From the NCBI RefSeq assembly GCF_001949145.1, contig NW_019091455.1, positions 62,924-126,923 of the forward strand: a stretch of DNA of 64,000 nucleotides, read 5' to 3'. This DNA comes from Acanthaster planci. Lineage: Eukaryota > Echinodermata > Asteroidea > Valvatida > Acanthasteridae. The translations under genes and the position numbers were made by a program. Shown here piece by piece: positions 12,101 to 27,100 of this stretch; the first letter of the stretch is position 1, and every line of letters starts with the position of its first letter. The notes under the pieces were generated by a model. The model had not been told where the DNA came from. It made no database searches and was given only the letters and a program-made list of their open reading frames with translations.

Positions 12101-15100
12101 TCATGCATGACTAATCAGGGACAATCTGAATAAACCTTGTCCATATTCTAATTGCCTCACTAGACTGGATGACAAACAGGCAACACATCTGTGAATACAA
12201 AGTCTTAATAGTCTCATCACGATGAGAAAGGATGCACAGTTTGCAAGAAATATTCAACGCAACACTTTGTGAACAAAGGGCAGCTCATGTACAGTGACAA
12301 ATCACAATCCAGTTGAGTGATTTTAATTTAAATGACTGATTAAGTGTTGATGTCAAGCTTTGTAAATAAGCTCACTTTCCAATGGAACTTCGAATTCATC
12401 GGGCTCTGATAGTAATACCGCATGTGTTAAGAGCATCCCTAAGTAAAACATGTCTTCTCTGATTTTATCTGTTCAAATAAATACAGAAGCATCCAAATCG
12501 AATGCAGTGTCATTTGTCTTCAGAGCTTAACTAAAACAAGATTAATAGAGCCTTTTTTCTGTTCATGCCAAGATGCAAATTCTGAATGTAGATTGCATCA
12601 TTGAGGAGAAAACGAGGGGTACCCTCGCCCTGTATTTGTAGTGGATAAACCCTTGTGCATGCCAAACAGTGGCTACATGAGAGGTGTTCTTTAACAAATC
12701 ATGACTTCATCAGTAGGCCTACAGTACCTGCACATTGTTTAACGACTGATTTTAATTGCAATCACGTCTTTGTCCAGATCGCGTGTTTGCATATGAAGAT
12801 TAGGACATTGCAGAGCCCCACCCCCCCCAGGTGCACCCATCCGTATAAAATCCGGGACCACTGCTTCATAACAACAGGTGCCTGTACGCACACCACTTCC
12901 AACCACAAGGCTGCATGCAGCTTTTAGGAGCCAAGTCTCTGGTGATAACGAGCACTATTCCACTTGGCGCTCAATTGCCGTTCCACACACTAGACCATTA
13001 AACATGATTCTTCTCCTCGGCATCGGACTGTTGACAGCATTTGTGCTACCCTGCAAGGCGACAGGTGAGGTCCTCAGAATTCACCCCATGAGGCTGGTGA
13101 AACTGTTACATGCAGCACACCATTGACTAGAAAAAGGACAGAAACCTGACTTGTACGCATTGCTGAATTGAATACTGGTAACATGTCTGCTGCCGTTTTC
13201 TCCTCTCTCTGCTTTTTTGTACCTACTTGGTTGTAGTTATTTTCACTGATTCTTTAGCATGCAGACGAGCGACAACAGACATTCTGGAAACAACGTCCTT
13301 TGTGTGTGAATGTTCAGCAGAGTACTGTGACACTATACCTAGAGATGTGGGGTTGCGCGCAGGACAGTATGTCATCTACAGCTCCACTAAAGACAGAGAC
13401 CGTTTCCACAGGACAACTTACTTGTTTGAAGACAGAGGTTGGTACATTTTGAGGTCAGAATCAACCGCACAGGCATGTACATGTATGATACATATTAAAT
13501 ATGTACAGGGAGGGATCCAAAGATTAGTTTTTTTGTTGTTTTTTTTCATGTAATCATTGTGGTCTTTCAGGGGTGTGAAGAGTTCGACATTTCAAGTCAA
13601 CCGCCGCACTCATTTTAAATCGTGATTTCCACATGACAAATGGATGTGGAACTTAAACACACATGACAAGAAGCTACTTTGAGATTCTTATCTCTTCCAG
13701 CCGAGCATGACCAAAGGTTCGTTCTTGATGCTTCACGAGAGTATCAGACGATTCTTGGATTCGGAGGATCCTTCACCGATTCAGCAACGATGAACATCAA
13801 GAGCATCTCTCCCTCTGCCCAACACAACCTCCTCAAGTCTTACTTCTCCTCTGAAGGTACTTGTATGCATTGTCAGGCTTTGACATCAACTGGCCTTTGT
13901 AGAAAAATGATCACCAACCCTAAATTAAACTCTGCCTGTGACATCACCCCATTTTTGGGTGCTCTGTTATTTTGCAACAGATGGAGCCTTGGAGGCCACG
14001 CATATCACCTCCATCACCCCACTTGCCTTGAATAATGGAGAAGGAAACTGATTGAGGCAAATCAACAACCCCAAAAATGGAATGACAAACTACTGTACAA
14101 TGGATAGCATACAAAGCTTGACTTTAGTGGTGTCAAAACTAATTAGTGTTAACTGGTGTTAAACTAGCCTGCCGAGGTGATCCATGAAACATTCTAGTTT
14201 CCCAAAATGAAGCAGTACAAGCTGGGCTTTTTGCCTGACCTCCCAATACTATTGACGAAAAGTACCATTAAAGATTTGTCTACATGTATTCAGCTACTTA
14301 GTATGGATATAAACCTGAAACTAAGCTACATGTACCAAAAAGGGCTCAATGCGAGTTTACTACAAATCTTCCCAATTGAGTTTCATGCAATTTTTCTGAT
14401 GCAACGTCGAAAAACAAAGCTGTTGACCATTAAAAACCTTACGACACTCGACAAGGTCATCTCCTCTACAAATGTATATCCTTCATAATTTTTTATGCAG
14501 GTATAGAGTACAGTATGGGTCGTATACCAATGAGTAGCTGCGACTTTTCAGTTCGGGTTTATTCCTATGACGATCACCCAGGTGATTTTGCACTGGAGGA
14601 ATTTATGCTGGCAACCGAGGACATTTCTTACAAGGTGACACAATAATCGCACCAGTCAGTGAAAAGATAACAGGGAAGGCTATTGGTGAAGATGTTTGTT
14701 ACCACAGGACGCTGGATGAGCATGCACATCACTGAATGCTGTATCACCAAAAAAATTAACAGTCTGTAGCCCCGCCCCCTTTCTGTTTTAATTCAACACA
14801 CACAGACCTGGTATTGTTCAGCGTCCACAGTGAGTGACTTTAATGTACATGTATGTACTCTAACTTAGGTTAATGATTAACAGAGTGCAAACAAACTGCA
14901 GGACCCTACACGAATGCACATGTACACCGGTACATGTATGGCAATGCATGGAACATGTACATTATGTGTGGTGTGTATAGTGTTGTGTGAAATGTGTGAA
15001 AAGATGATGGTACTTTCCCATTCATTGACACTTCGTCTCTGGTCACTTGCAATAACTCCTGGTTGGAGCATAAGAAAAATCTGGCCTTTTTATGTCCGAT

Positions 15101-18100
15101 AAGAGTTTGGCAGACATAAGAACATGACCAATTGTTCAGTTTGCTTGTCAGTTGACTGGTGATGCGAGTAGAGGACTGTTTTTCAAATCCTCTGGGTAGC
15201 AATAGCATGCTTTCGTCCCTTCGTATGGGACTCACAACCCACAACGCATCGAGAAAGAAAAGGGATTGTCCAACAGAAAATATGGCATAGCCTACCAGTA
15301 GACAGAAAAACTCGCATACGGAAACAGTGTTTGGAGAAGTTTGACAATGTATGAGACAAGTGGAGGTGTTGCTGGCTCAGACTGTTTGGGAAAGAGCTTA
15401 CTCTGCACAGCAATGCAAAGATGTCCAGGAATTCAGCATTTTACAAGATGAATCCCTTTTTCACATCACTGATGAAGAAAATCTTTATTCATTTTACACA
15501 AAACGACATCTGTGGAAACATCTATCTGCAATGATGGAATGCCTAGACATTACCCTTTTATTTACATGTACGTACATGTATGTACATGTACGTACATGTA
15601 TGTACATGTACGTACATGTATGTACATGTACGTACATGTATGTACATGTACGTACATGAATGTACATGTACATACATGTACATGTATGTACATGTATGTA
15701 CATGTATGTACATGTATGTACATGTACGTACATGTATGTACATGTACGTACATGTATGTACATGTACGTACATGTATGTACATGTATTTACATGTATGTA
15801 CATGTAAACCTTGGAGGAGTGAGACCATTGACTGGTTTCATGGATGTTAAGCCAATTAAGGATCATATGTAACCTGCTGTGCCAAAATGAGTCACATGGC
15901 CAGAGCCACTTCTGAGTTAAAGGAATTTGAAAGAATCTTACACAGCATGGAAGCAATAGGAATCCACAGCATTTTAATATCTACACAACGTCCATTTTCA
16001 TCATACTAAACTGAGTGGAGTAGCAAAACAAAGAGTTCAAAGTCCTCAATCTAATACAACATATAACTCAGCAGTGGCTCTGGTGACTTAAGACTCCTTT
16101 CTGCAGAGTGGCTCACATACATGCACATGTATTGTCCTCCACTGTTGAGTATTCCATGGTACAAGTCCAAAAATGTCAGGAACGTCCAAGCATTATCGTA
16201 CATGTAAATTTACCTGTTATCTCTTTTGGACACACAGATACCAGTGATCAAAGAAGCCTTAGCCATGAGCCCACATGACATCAAATTGTTAGGTAGTCCA
16301 TGGTCAGCCCCGGCCTGGATGAAGACTAACCAGGACATGGTAGGGGGTGCCCTGATGGGCCAACCAGGAGAGAAGTACTACAAGACCTGGGCTACATATT
16401 TTGTGAAGTATGCACTGAATTTCCATTCTTCTTTCTCTTTGTTTTTTCCCTCTTTTGGGGGAGGTTTTTTTTTTTTGGCATTACCAGTTTCTGTACATGA
16501 TATGGGCTACGTTTGCTGGTTCAGGATATCTCTCCATTCAATTCTTGACACTGAAAGAAACGGTGGAAACCTGTGTCCAATTCAGACCTCTATAATCACT
16601 GATTTGTGTGGAGCTATTGTCACAAACATACATTTTCAGATTTATCACATCCTGGGCAACTATTTTCCTCATTCAGAGTTTTGAGGATGTTCATACTGTA
16701 AACAGAAGTCAATGTATGAAGAATACTCATCCATGTTTTTAAATCCCCCCCCCCAGATTTTTAGAGGCGTATGAGCAGCACCAGGTGCCAATGTGGGGCC
16801 TGACCATTCAGAATGAACCCTCAGGTGCCGAAGTCCCCTTTAACCTCTACTCCTGGCAGAGCATGGCAATGCCCCCAGAGACGGCCAAGGACTTTGTCAA
16901 GAGAGACCTGGGGCCTGCCCTCACTAGTAACGGCTACAGCCATGTCAAGCTGATGAGCCACGACGACAACATCCCTTCAGTACTGGCTAACTCCAAAGTG
17001 GTACTATCAGCGGTTCACTTTATTTCTGATTACAAAATCAAGCATTCCTAAAAAAAAACCTAGGTAGAGTCAGGCATATACACATGTATACTTGATGAAA
17101 CCTTCAAAGAAACAGCAATTGACAACATGTGCACACCTACAGGTACATGTATGTACAAGTACACACAACGCCATCATACCCTACATTATGTAGACTTCTT
17201 TTGAGCAGAGGTCTACATGCCTGCACTGTGAATATATACATCAGTGTAAGGGCAAACCCGAGTGCATGTAATTAACATCTCATGTACATGTACACACACA
17301 CATGTACATCCCTACAAACATTTAGAAAGCTCAACATCTTTTCAACTTTTCTGACATCCCTACTATTTGAAAATTCATAGATATATGAGGATGAGGAAGC
17401 AGCCAAGTTCCTGTCCGGCATAGCTGTCCACTGGTACATGACCAAGGGCTCCAGCACCTACAACAGCCTGGAGGAGACCCACCAGACCTTCCCCGACAAG
17501 TTCCTGCTGGCCACAGAGGCGTGCGAGGGCTACCAGCCCTGGGAGCAGCCAGTCAAACTAGGCAACTGGGAGCGCGGGGAACAGTATAGCTTAGACATCT
17601 TGCAGGTACATGTACATGAATGACAGAGCAACAGCAGGAGCTGTAACATGTCAGTGCTACCCCCCCCCATAAACACTGCATGATCCTGTGACTTCACAGG
17701 GAATCAACTCACACCCTTGGTAGAGAAAGTCACCCATCTTTAAATTTTGACCTTCTTAAAAAATTATTTCTGGAGGACCTGAGAGTACTAGCTCAACTTT
17801 TGCAAATCTGAAACCACTGCAAAACTGTTAAATTTCTCTGATAGATGAACATGTGTTGGACCAGTATTCCATTTTGTTTTTTTTTAAATCATCCCATGTT
17901 TACCCTCCTCCGGGACTCCAAACCCAGGTACACTGCAAAAAATGTGTCATTGCTTTCCCATTTCTTGGGAGCATTCCTTAAGCACCTGCACTCTTTGTGT
18001 ATGTATGTACATCACAAGAAAGCTGGCAACTGGTCAGGTGCATGAAGTACACTTAACCCCTAACCAGCCGGGAATGCGGATGCCTTGAATTGTTTGAGTG

Positions 18101-21100
18101 GTCATTGGCCAATCCTGAATTTCCATAACACTTCTTCTGTTGTCCTCCTCAGGATCTGAAACACTGGGTGACAGGTTGGGTGGACTGGAATCTTGCCCTT
18201 GATCTCTCCGGCGGACCGAACTGGGCTGGTAACAACGTAGACAGCCCCATCATCGTGGATGCAGAGAGGGACGTCTTTTACAAACAACCTATGTTCTACC
18301 ACATGGGCCATTTTAGGTCAGTAAATATGTGTATTGGCACATACACAGGGCCTTTCACATAATGCTTTTTAATTGCAATTCTATTCCAAAAGTGCAGCTT
18401 CTGAAGTTTAATTTACAATGGAAATCAGAAAACTTTACCAGATAGAAGTACATGAGATTCGATTTCACTTTTAGAGTCAACATTTTAGGTGAGAAATCTT
18501 TCCAAAAAAAAAAAGCAAATTTCACAATGAGGTACATGTACACACGTACAGACATATTCAACCTCTAGATAGGGTCCCATATTCCCCTGTTGCCACCCCC
18601 CCCCCGATCTGCGCTTGACACAGTTTATGCCTGGTTCAATCTTATCAAGCAACAAAAAAACTACACGTACAGGTATTTCATTGTTAGTACAACTAGTAGA
18701 CAGGAAAACCATTCACTAATCATCAAAAATTGCATTTCTCCTTCAGTAAGTTCATCTATCCTGGTTCAGTGCATATTGACCTGCGAGTGGAATCTCAAGC
18801 GCACACTACACTGCACAGCATAGCCTTCAAAAGGCCTGACAACTCTACAGTTATTGTTCTTTTGAACGTGTGAGTACAGTAATGCTTCATCGTCACCATT
18901 CTGTGGTGTATCAAGACACTATTAATTTCTCTTTTAGACATGCATGCAGTCGTGTCCCTGGCACTCCTGAAGGGCACAGCTGTCTTCGTACCATACAGAT
19001 CTTATTATGCAGCTGCAGCGACCCATGGGATTTGCCACGGGCAGTGCACCTCTTCAGTCAATGACTGATGTGGGTATCGTGGAACTATTTTCACAAAGTC
19101 TTTGGTCACCTCGCCCCTTGATATCTAGTGGAAAGTGACTAACTACAATTCCAAAGTGAACCATTTCTACTGAGGAACAGCTGCAGTCTCTGTAACAGTG
19201 GCTGGGTTTATGGTACATGTGCCTACACTGTACGTGTATATGCCCAATATATGGGTACTTGTACTTGAAATCCTGGACAAAATTGTTGGGAGATGTGTCA
19301 GTTGACCTTTTAGAAGTACGGCAGACACAATAGGAGGGCAGTATTTGGTTTGGGTAAAATCTTTTGTGTTTGCTCCAAATTTATTCACTTCAAACAGCGC
19401 CCTCCTATTGTGTCCGCCGTGCTTCGGAAAGGCCAATAGCCATACCCTTTCTAGGTCCCCCTCTCCTCTGGTCAATGTTGTCATCTCGAGCTGGAGTGCA
19501 GACCACACAGTGAGACCCGACACTGAAAGCGGGCCTGGGGGTGGGGGCCAAACGCCATGTCGTTTTGCATGTGTTTTCCGGCGTTCTTCTTGGAAAACAT
19601 AAAATGGCAGCTGGCAGTTGAATAGAAGGTACATTTTGGACAAATTGTACAAGTAAAAGAAAAAAGAAAAATACCAAGTTTATATTGTGTGTGTACAATC
19701 ACACCTGTCTTGTAGGAGCTCATCGTATACAATGCACCATAGAATTTCAGCCCATAACTGTCTAAAATTGATGCGTTACAGAATTTGAAAGGCCCATTCT
19801 GGTACAAAAACAACTTACAATCCTGTGGCATTTTCCTCCTTTTGTCATTCCGTTATACCGGTAGATTTGAAAAATGCAATGATGATTCATCAAAACCCCC
19901 CAAAAGGGAAGTGAGAAGCTCAAATGCTTTCATGATAAGTTGTGCCTCACCGTTGTTATCGTGTTATGTATATCGCACGTGCATGCCGCATTTGTGAGGG
20001 CATGCTTCCAGCTCTGTTTGGTGAAAGTGAAGAAATACAATCATTACAATTCTGTCTGCGCAGTACAGATCACAAACATTTTAGGCACTATAAAACTCAG
20101 TGTCCCTAATACTTCAATTTGTTGCCACTGTTAGTTAACAAAGCTGAGATCTAGAGTCCTTAAATTCTATTGTCCTATCGACGATAGCCAAGGAATAGCC
20201 AGTACCTCCCCGCATATTGTTGGGACACGTGTCAATAGCCATATCCTTTCCAGGATACCCACTCCTCCGGTCAATGCTGTCATCTCTATCAACAACTGGA
20301 GTGCAGGCTGCGCATTGAGACCCAACATTTAGGGGGCCAGGGGTGGTTGGGGGGCCAACAAGATTTGGCCAGGATTGTAGATAAGCCACATGGGTATCTG
20401 AACCCACTTCATGGGTAAATACATGTATACGGCAAACCATGACTCAAGAGAGCTACAGTCTGAGCTGTGCTGTAGAGAGGCGTCTTCTTCAACAGTCGGT
20501 GTTCATCGGTCACATTTAAGAGCAAACTTAATGATTGCAGTATGTCTGAAGTGTTGTATCAATTTTGGTTCATCACTATCATCGCCCTGCATCTTCAAAA
20601 CACTCCTCACCCAGTCTCTTTGCCGTTATCTTGCACTAATAACCAATTTTGGTGTCTTTTGCAGTGGTGCATCTATAGAGGAAGTCACCGTACACGACCC
20701 CAGACATGGCTACATTAACACCAAGTTACCCCCGCGGTCCATCCACACTTTCATCTGGTGATCAACTGAAGAAGCCCCAGTCCAACGCCAACTTCTGTTT
20801 GAGTGACTCTACGTCAAAGTTTAATTTCAGAAATTTACTTCATTCTCACCACCACATGATACTGTTTTCCCTTTTGTCTCCAAAGCGAGCTTGACTTGAG
20901 ATACCTTAAGCCAATCAATGCACATTTAATGTCCCAAGTCTGATAAGGGATGCTCCTTTTTTGTTTTTAAAGTAAGAAGTGTTAAAGTATCTATTGTTCC
21001 TTAATGCCATAGACCACAGTTTTGATCACGTTCCCTGAACATGCTGAATCTATATTAGTGTACATTTGTAGTCTGTCAAATGGCGTGAAGAACCTTTTGG

Positions 21101-24100
21101 TCAGTAGCCCTTGTACATGGCCGAAGACCAGAACAAACATGCCAAAGTCTCCTGGTGCATTAACAGGGGTCGAAATTAACATCAATGTCTTGGTGGCCTG
21201 CAGGGCCAGTGGGAAGTGCACTGCACTTGCCCTCGTGAAAAGTTGGGGGCACCAGTTGAGTACACGTAATGGAATTAATCAGGCCTACCACACATGCCCA
21301 TTTGTGTCCTTAGAACTTCTCTACCAAAACAGTTGATTGGCAAGCCTGGCTGGATTTAAATGAGGCCAAAAAAACCTAGTTCTGCTTCTGGTTACACGAC
21401 CAATCCTAAATTTTTGAAGCAACTGTAAAATTGATATGGGTAAGTTAGAAACACACATTTAAAAACTTTTTTAAAAAAGAAAAAATCCTGTCTTTTCTGT
21501 CTTCACAAAACACCTCACAACAATTTTTTTCATACCTAAAGCTTGTACTTTTTTGTTTGCCTGCTTACAATTACCACATTTGGAAAGATGCTTCCATTAT
21601 TTTCACAAGTTTCCTTCGCATTTCACTATTGCGATGGTGAAAACATGCACACAATAATGCTTGATGTGCAGAAGCAAGGTTGCACTGGTTCCCGCAGCGC
21701 CACTGCCAAAGAAAGTGTGATGGTAAGGTGGCAACCAGTCCATGCATCCCGGTCAAAATAGCATTGTACAATTCACCATATACACATGCAAATCTACAGC
21801 TACACATGGAAAAAAAATAATGTCACAGGAAGATTTCTACAAGTTAATTCCAAGAACTTGATTTGTTGTCTATACATGTACATGTATGTATTTTTTGTGT
21901 TCACAAATTTATTTCGAGGTTACATTGCTTGTACGTAACAATCGGCCAGATGCAGACTCAACGTAAACTCAATGCGACATGACCTATAAAGGTTTCATTG
22001 GTTTTCGCGGGGGATAACGTTAAACTGGCATGAATGACCGTGCAATGAATGTCGCGCTGCATGCTATGTGTGTACATGTATGTAGCACACGAGCCCGGCA
22101 CATGATAGCAGGCAATCACAGCCGTAAGGACTGTGGAATTATACCATGAACTCGAAAGTGTTGCCCAGTCATTTGAAAAACAAGTCGTAAAATGTGATGA
22201 AAGTTTTGAAAATGTGGCAATGTTCCTCAAATGACCCGCCAGGCCATCGTTTTTGGAGAATGCAATACCCCAGTGAATTTTTTATTCCTGCATTCAGCAG
22301 AGAGGTTTCATCAACAGGAATACATTATAGCCTAAAAAAATCATTAACAACACAATGAGTAGGACTGAGAGGTTGTTTGTCTTTGTTTTTTTTTGAAGAG
22401 CGATCTGTTGAAGTTTCTTCTCATATGAAGAGTTCAGATGCAAAAGTAGATGAACCAATTTGGCACCTTTTGTGAGAATCAACGTTTAAAATAAAATGTG
22501 ATTATGTATGTAGCACACGAGCCCGGCACATGATAGCAGGCAATCACGGCCGTAAGGACTGTGGAATTATACCATGAACTCGAAAGTGTTGCCCAGTCAT
22601 TTGAAAAACAAGTCGTAAAATGTGATGAAAGTTTTGAAATGCAAACAAAGCAAATATCTACTTATGTTTGTATATTTAGGCAATAAAACTGAACTGAAAA
22701 ACAGCCCATTACTATGTACATAAACTTGGACTCCCCATTCCATCATGCATTTTTAAGACATCTAACATTTTTAATTCTAAGATAATTTAATTTGCTCAGT
22801 TAAAAATTATTAAACAGGTGGCTGAATTTGCCGCATGTACTGATAAGCATAGGGTGCATGTGGCCAAGTGGTTGGGGTCTGTGGATTCCAATCATAGGGT
22901 TGGAGGTTCGAATCCAGCTGCTGGCAGTATCTTGTGGCCCTTGGCAAGCCACTTCACCCCAGCTTGCCTCTCTCCACCCAGAAGTATAAATAGGTACCAG
23001 CATTAGCTGGGAAAGCATCCCATCCCCTCCAACGGGGAATAGAAATATTCTCGGGTTTTTTCTTGACAAGAAACCAGAGATAAACACCTGTCTGATGAGC
23101 CAAATTGACTTGGACCAGACTTGCTTACTGATAAGTACATGTATAAGTAAGATAGGCACAGCAACCCTTCATTCGATAATTTTTCATGGGGGAATTCTGT
23201 AAGTTGAATAAATTGAAAACAGAAAGAGCAAAGCTTCATGATCTCCTGTGAGCTGAATTCAATTTTTAATGCCCTTAATGTTTTCTGGCCTCAAACATTT
23301 TTTAAAAAGCTACTTGCTTTACTAACCAGCAGTTCCTTCCTTGTAATTTACGCACGATACCAAAAAGTCTTTTACATAGGGCACATAGTACCGTCATGAG
23401 CACAAGTTTCATGTGAGATAATTCCATATTTACAACAGTATTATTAAAAAGGCATGTCATCAACTTAGAATCCCTTCCCAGACCATCTGGGTTGAGCCTC
23501 CCCGATATCTGAAAAGCGATTGGGAATTTGGATTAAACCTAGCAGGCCTGGAGTGTACTCCACTGGGTCTCTGTGTCACACTCTGGCTGATCACAATAAA
23601 AAGCAACTTGAAACAAGCTAATCCTCTTCTTTCCACTCCACAATTAGCCAACTGGGCAAACTAAACTGTTGACAATGGCCAGTCTTCACTCTATGTGGCT
23701 AACTGTTCAAACTCTTAGTCATCAATTCAGGCCATTGGGGGGGTGTCACACTTCAGTATTAAAGCAGGCAGCATCTGGCTTCATACCAACTAGGTTGGAA
23801 GGGATTAGCATACTGGCCTGGTGCCTGAACCATCTGTAATTTGATGTCACGCCTAAAGCAACGCAAGCAAGACACAGAAACCCCACCCATCCCTCAACAA
23901 GAGCACTGAATCACACTTACTTGACTTCTTCGCCTGCAAAATCGAAGACCTTGGTGATGGTCACTGTCTTCCTTTCAGCAGCATCATTTGTCTCTGGCTT
24001 TGTTTCACTTCCATGAGTACCAAGAGACACCTTTTTATTGAAGAAAAAACAAACAAATAAAGTACCATCACAATGAAGTGAAGAAAAACATGCAAGACAA

Positions 24101-27100
24101 ATGGATATCACCCATCACAAGGATTCCATGCTAAGCATGGATATTTTGTGCTTGGTAAATTTCTGTGTGTCAAAATGGCCATGAAATAATAGCAAAAGAC
24201 ATATGTACTTTTCCACAAGGAAGTGACTGAACGTGATCCAACTCTAGATGGGATTGTCCTTGATGTCCTCTTTGGAGAAATCAATGTGCGTTTGTCAACA
24301 AGAATGTTATAATAGAAAGTAGGTTTGCGGTAGCACCATGGAGGTATCTCTTTTGTGAGTATTTGTGGTTCTGAAAAGGGACGTCGAGTACCACTGGTTC
24401 TTTTCAGAAACGCAAATACTCACAAAAGAGATACGTCCACGGTGCTACAGCAAACGTACTTTCTATTTTACCTGCTCACCATGCAAACCTTCAAGACTTA
24501 TCAACAAGAATGTTGCTTTGGCCAACCGAGGAGATAAAAAGGGCGTCACATCACCACCAACACTCCCCTAGTAACTCCATTCCTACCATCACAAATGAGA
24601 TTCGCTGCCCGGAAAGGAACTACATGTACATGACTCCTTGAATGACACTGAATGACTCCCACTTGTACCATTGTCACTTAAGCAAATAATCACTGGTTAC
24701 AAAGCGGTGTTTTAAACAAAAGACTTAAACTCGACAGAACAGTGCCTGTTTTGCTGTTGCTCCTAGTGAGTCTGTGCTGTCATGGCTGGATGGCTGTGGC
24801 CTGGCCTTGGGTTTCTGGCCGACATCCTTCAAGAAGCTGCTCCACAGCTCCTTAGCCTTCTGTTTCTCCTTCTCCTCTTTCCTCAGCTGGGCTGCTCTCA
24901 GCTCCTCCTTGTACACGCTGGCAGCAGCATCCTCCGCATCCTGCGTGGGTTCCTTGGTGCCCGCTTTTTCCTCCGCCTCTGGAAGTTGGATGCCTCCTGT
25001 CCTAACCCTTTGAGAGGATACGTATGCATTTATGAAAAGTTGTAGAGAATGAAAGTGCCACTTGACTGGGTGTCAACCCAGATTGCCAACCACTCGCGAG
25101 TCTGTCTCGTGATTAGCACCATATAGTGAACACCTTGTTATTGTCTGCATGTACTCACTGCGACTCTAAGACTCGGATCAGCCACTTGTCTGTATCCCTG
25201 ATAAGATAGCCAAATACTACACAATCCAATAAATTCACACAGCCACCTATGTAACCAAGGCATACTTCTCCGCAGTCTTCAGGCTAAACATACTGCGACT
25301 GAAGTTGAGTCCAGCACAAGTCCTTTTGAGCATCCTGTCAAAACCAGCCACAAGAAACAGGACGGACGATCAGAAAGGAATACTTCCATCACAATCTACT
25401 TGAATAGCGTGTGACTTGGCATGAGACTGGATGACTTGTGACGGACTTGCTAAGACTTGTGGTGAACTCGACCACGGGCTTGTAACACACCCAGGTCTTT
25501 CAAATTCCAACAGTGGGTAGAAAGCATTTTGCAGGATGTCGGGAAGTACAGACTAGCTACGAGTACGCCACTGGTACCTTGTTGCACTACACATATAGAT
25601 ATTGATGTACATGTAAGTGGAGTTATGCCATTTTGTGAAGTTTGGCATGACATTGGTTACAGAATCTGCTCTCAGAGCACATGCCAACCAATTTCGTGTA
25701 CTGGCGCTGAGCTGCAACAAAATCAACTTAGTGTAGATCACTGATTTGACAGAGGTCAAACGACTGAGTTAGAAAAGGAAAGCACCACTCAGTGTTGTAG
25801 TCAAGTCCGTCAAAGACCCTGCAAGTCCATCACAAGTAATCCAGTTCCAAGTCAGCTCAGACACTATCCAAATGAACTATGACAAAAAAATATTCCTGTC
25901 TCATTGTTCACCTTATGAAAAGACTTGTGAGGAGACTTGTAATGGATTTCAACTGCAACGCCAGATGGAAAGACAGCATCATTCTGGATGCATTCAACTT
26001 CACTGAAGGATGGTACGCTTGCCAACCTCATAACATTTTCTCACTGGATATGTGTACAGTATGCATCAAAAGGTACTGAACACGAGCAACTGATGTAAAA
26101 CTCAAAAGAGTGTAACCCAAACCCCAATGAGAATGGTAATTATCAAAGAAAGTTTCATTACCTCTTGATTTCGGGAACCTTCTGTCTCTTCCTCTTTTTC
26201 CCTGCCTTCTTGACCTTTGACCTTTGTTGCTCTACAACCTCTCCATCTTTGCGGCCATCATCTTCCGTTTCATCGTCATCAGATTCTCCTTCACTTGCCT
26301 CTCCTTAATGATACCAAGAGGAGTTCAGTCAGTCACTTGTCCAAAAATGTCACAGTGATGAATGTAACAAAAGCCCAGGTGTACATACATGTGGATATAG
26401 TTGTTGCTGGCAAACGTTTCTAAATGTTACTTAACTGGACACAACTAGACAGCGCCCTCTTTGGTTCGTATGCACAAGTAAGTCTATCAAGGTTATTAAC
26501 CCTAACCCCTACGGTGTGTGTAAAAATCATACTGAAATTGGAGGATTTGGGACCGTTAGGGATGACATCTAAATTCCAAGTAGGTTCAGGAATCTAGTGC
26601 TAGTGGTGGATAGCGCCCATGCCTTAAGAGCAATGATACGCTCCCAGGTGGGTTAGATTCCCAACGGTCAACTTTTTTTGGTCCTGAAAAATTGTTAAAT
26701 TGACTACGTGTTGTAATTAGAGAGTACGGTGGCGTACATTTTCTTTTTCTGGTTCTCCGAGTTCTGGAGGAATTTTTGGGGGAAAAGTCTGATATTTCAC
26801 TGATGGTGAAACATGAGGTAGAAATATTGCTCCGGCAAGGTACTAGAGAGGTGGAAAATCAAACTGGGATACGAAAATGTCACACTTTTAGAGCCCTATT
26901 TCTGGATTTATCCACCAGACTGCACTACCTCCGTGTCTTTGGCCCCACAACGGTCCACCCAAAACATGCAGAATCCGCGAAAATGCCTTCTACATGTATG
27001 AATCCATTTTGCATGTATGGCCCATTCACCCCATCTGACCACTGATGTATTAATATGGGTGATTTTCAGTAAGTAGAAGTCTGTGAAATTTGGGTTTTGA

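Noticed and set aside
15494-15956. Several long overlapping open frames rich in Met-Tyr-Val-His
   Set aside because: They are translations of the TACATGTA tandem array in all frames, which lacks stop codons by composition.
26580-26680. Possible tRNA-like B box (GGTGGGTTAGATTCCC)
   Set aside because: No convincing A box or cloverleaf at the right spacing.
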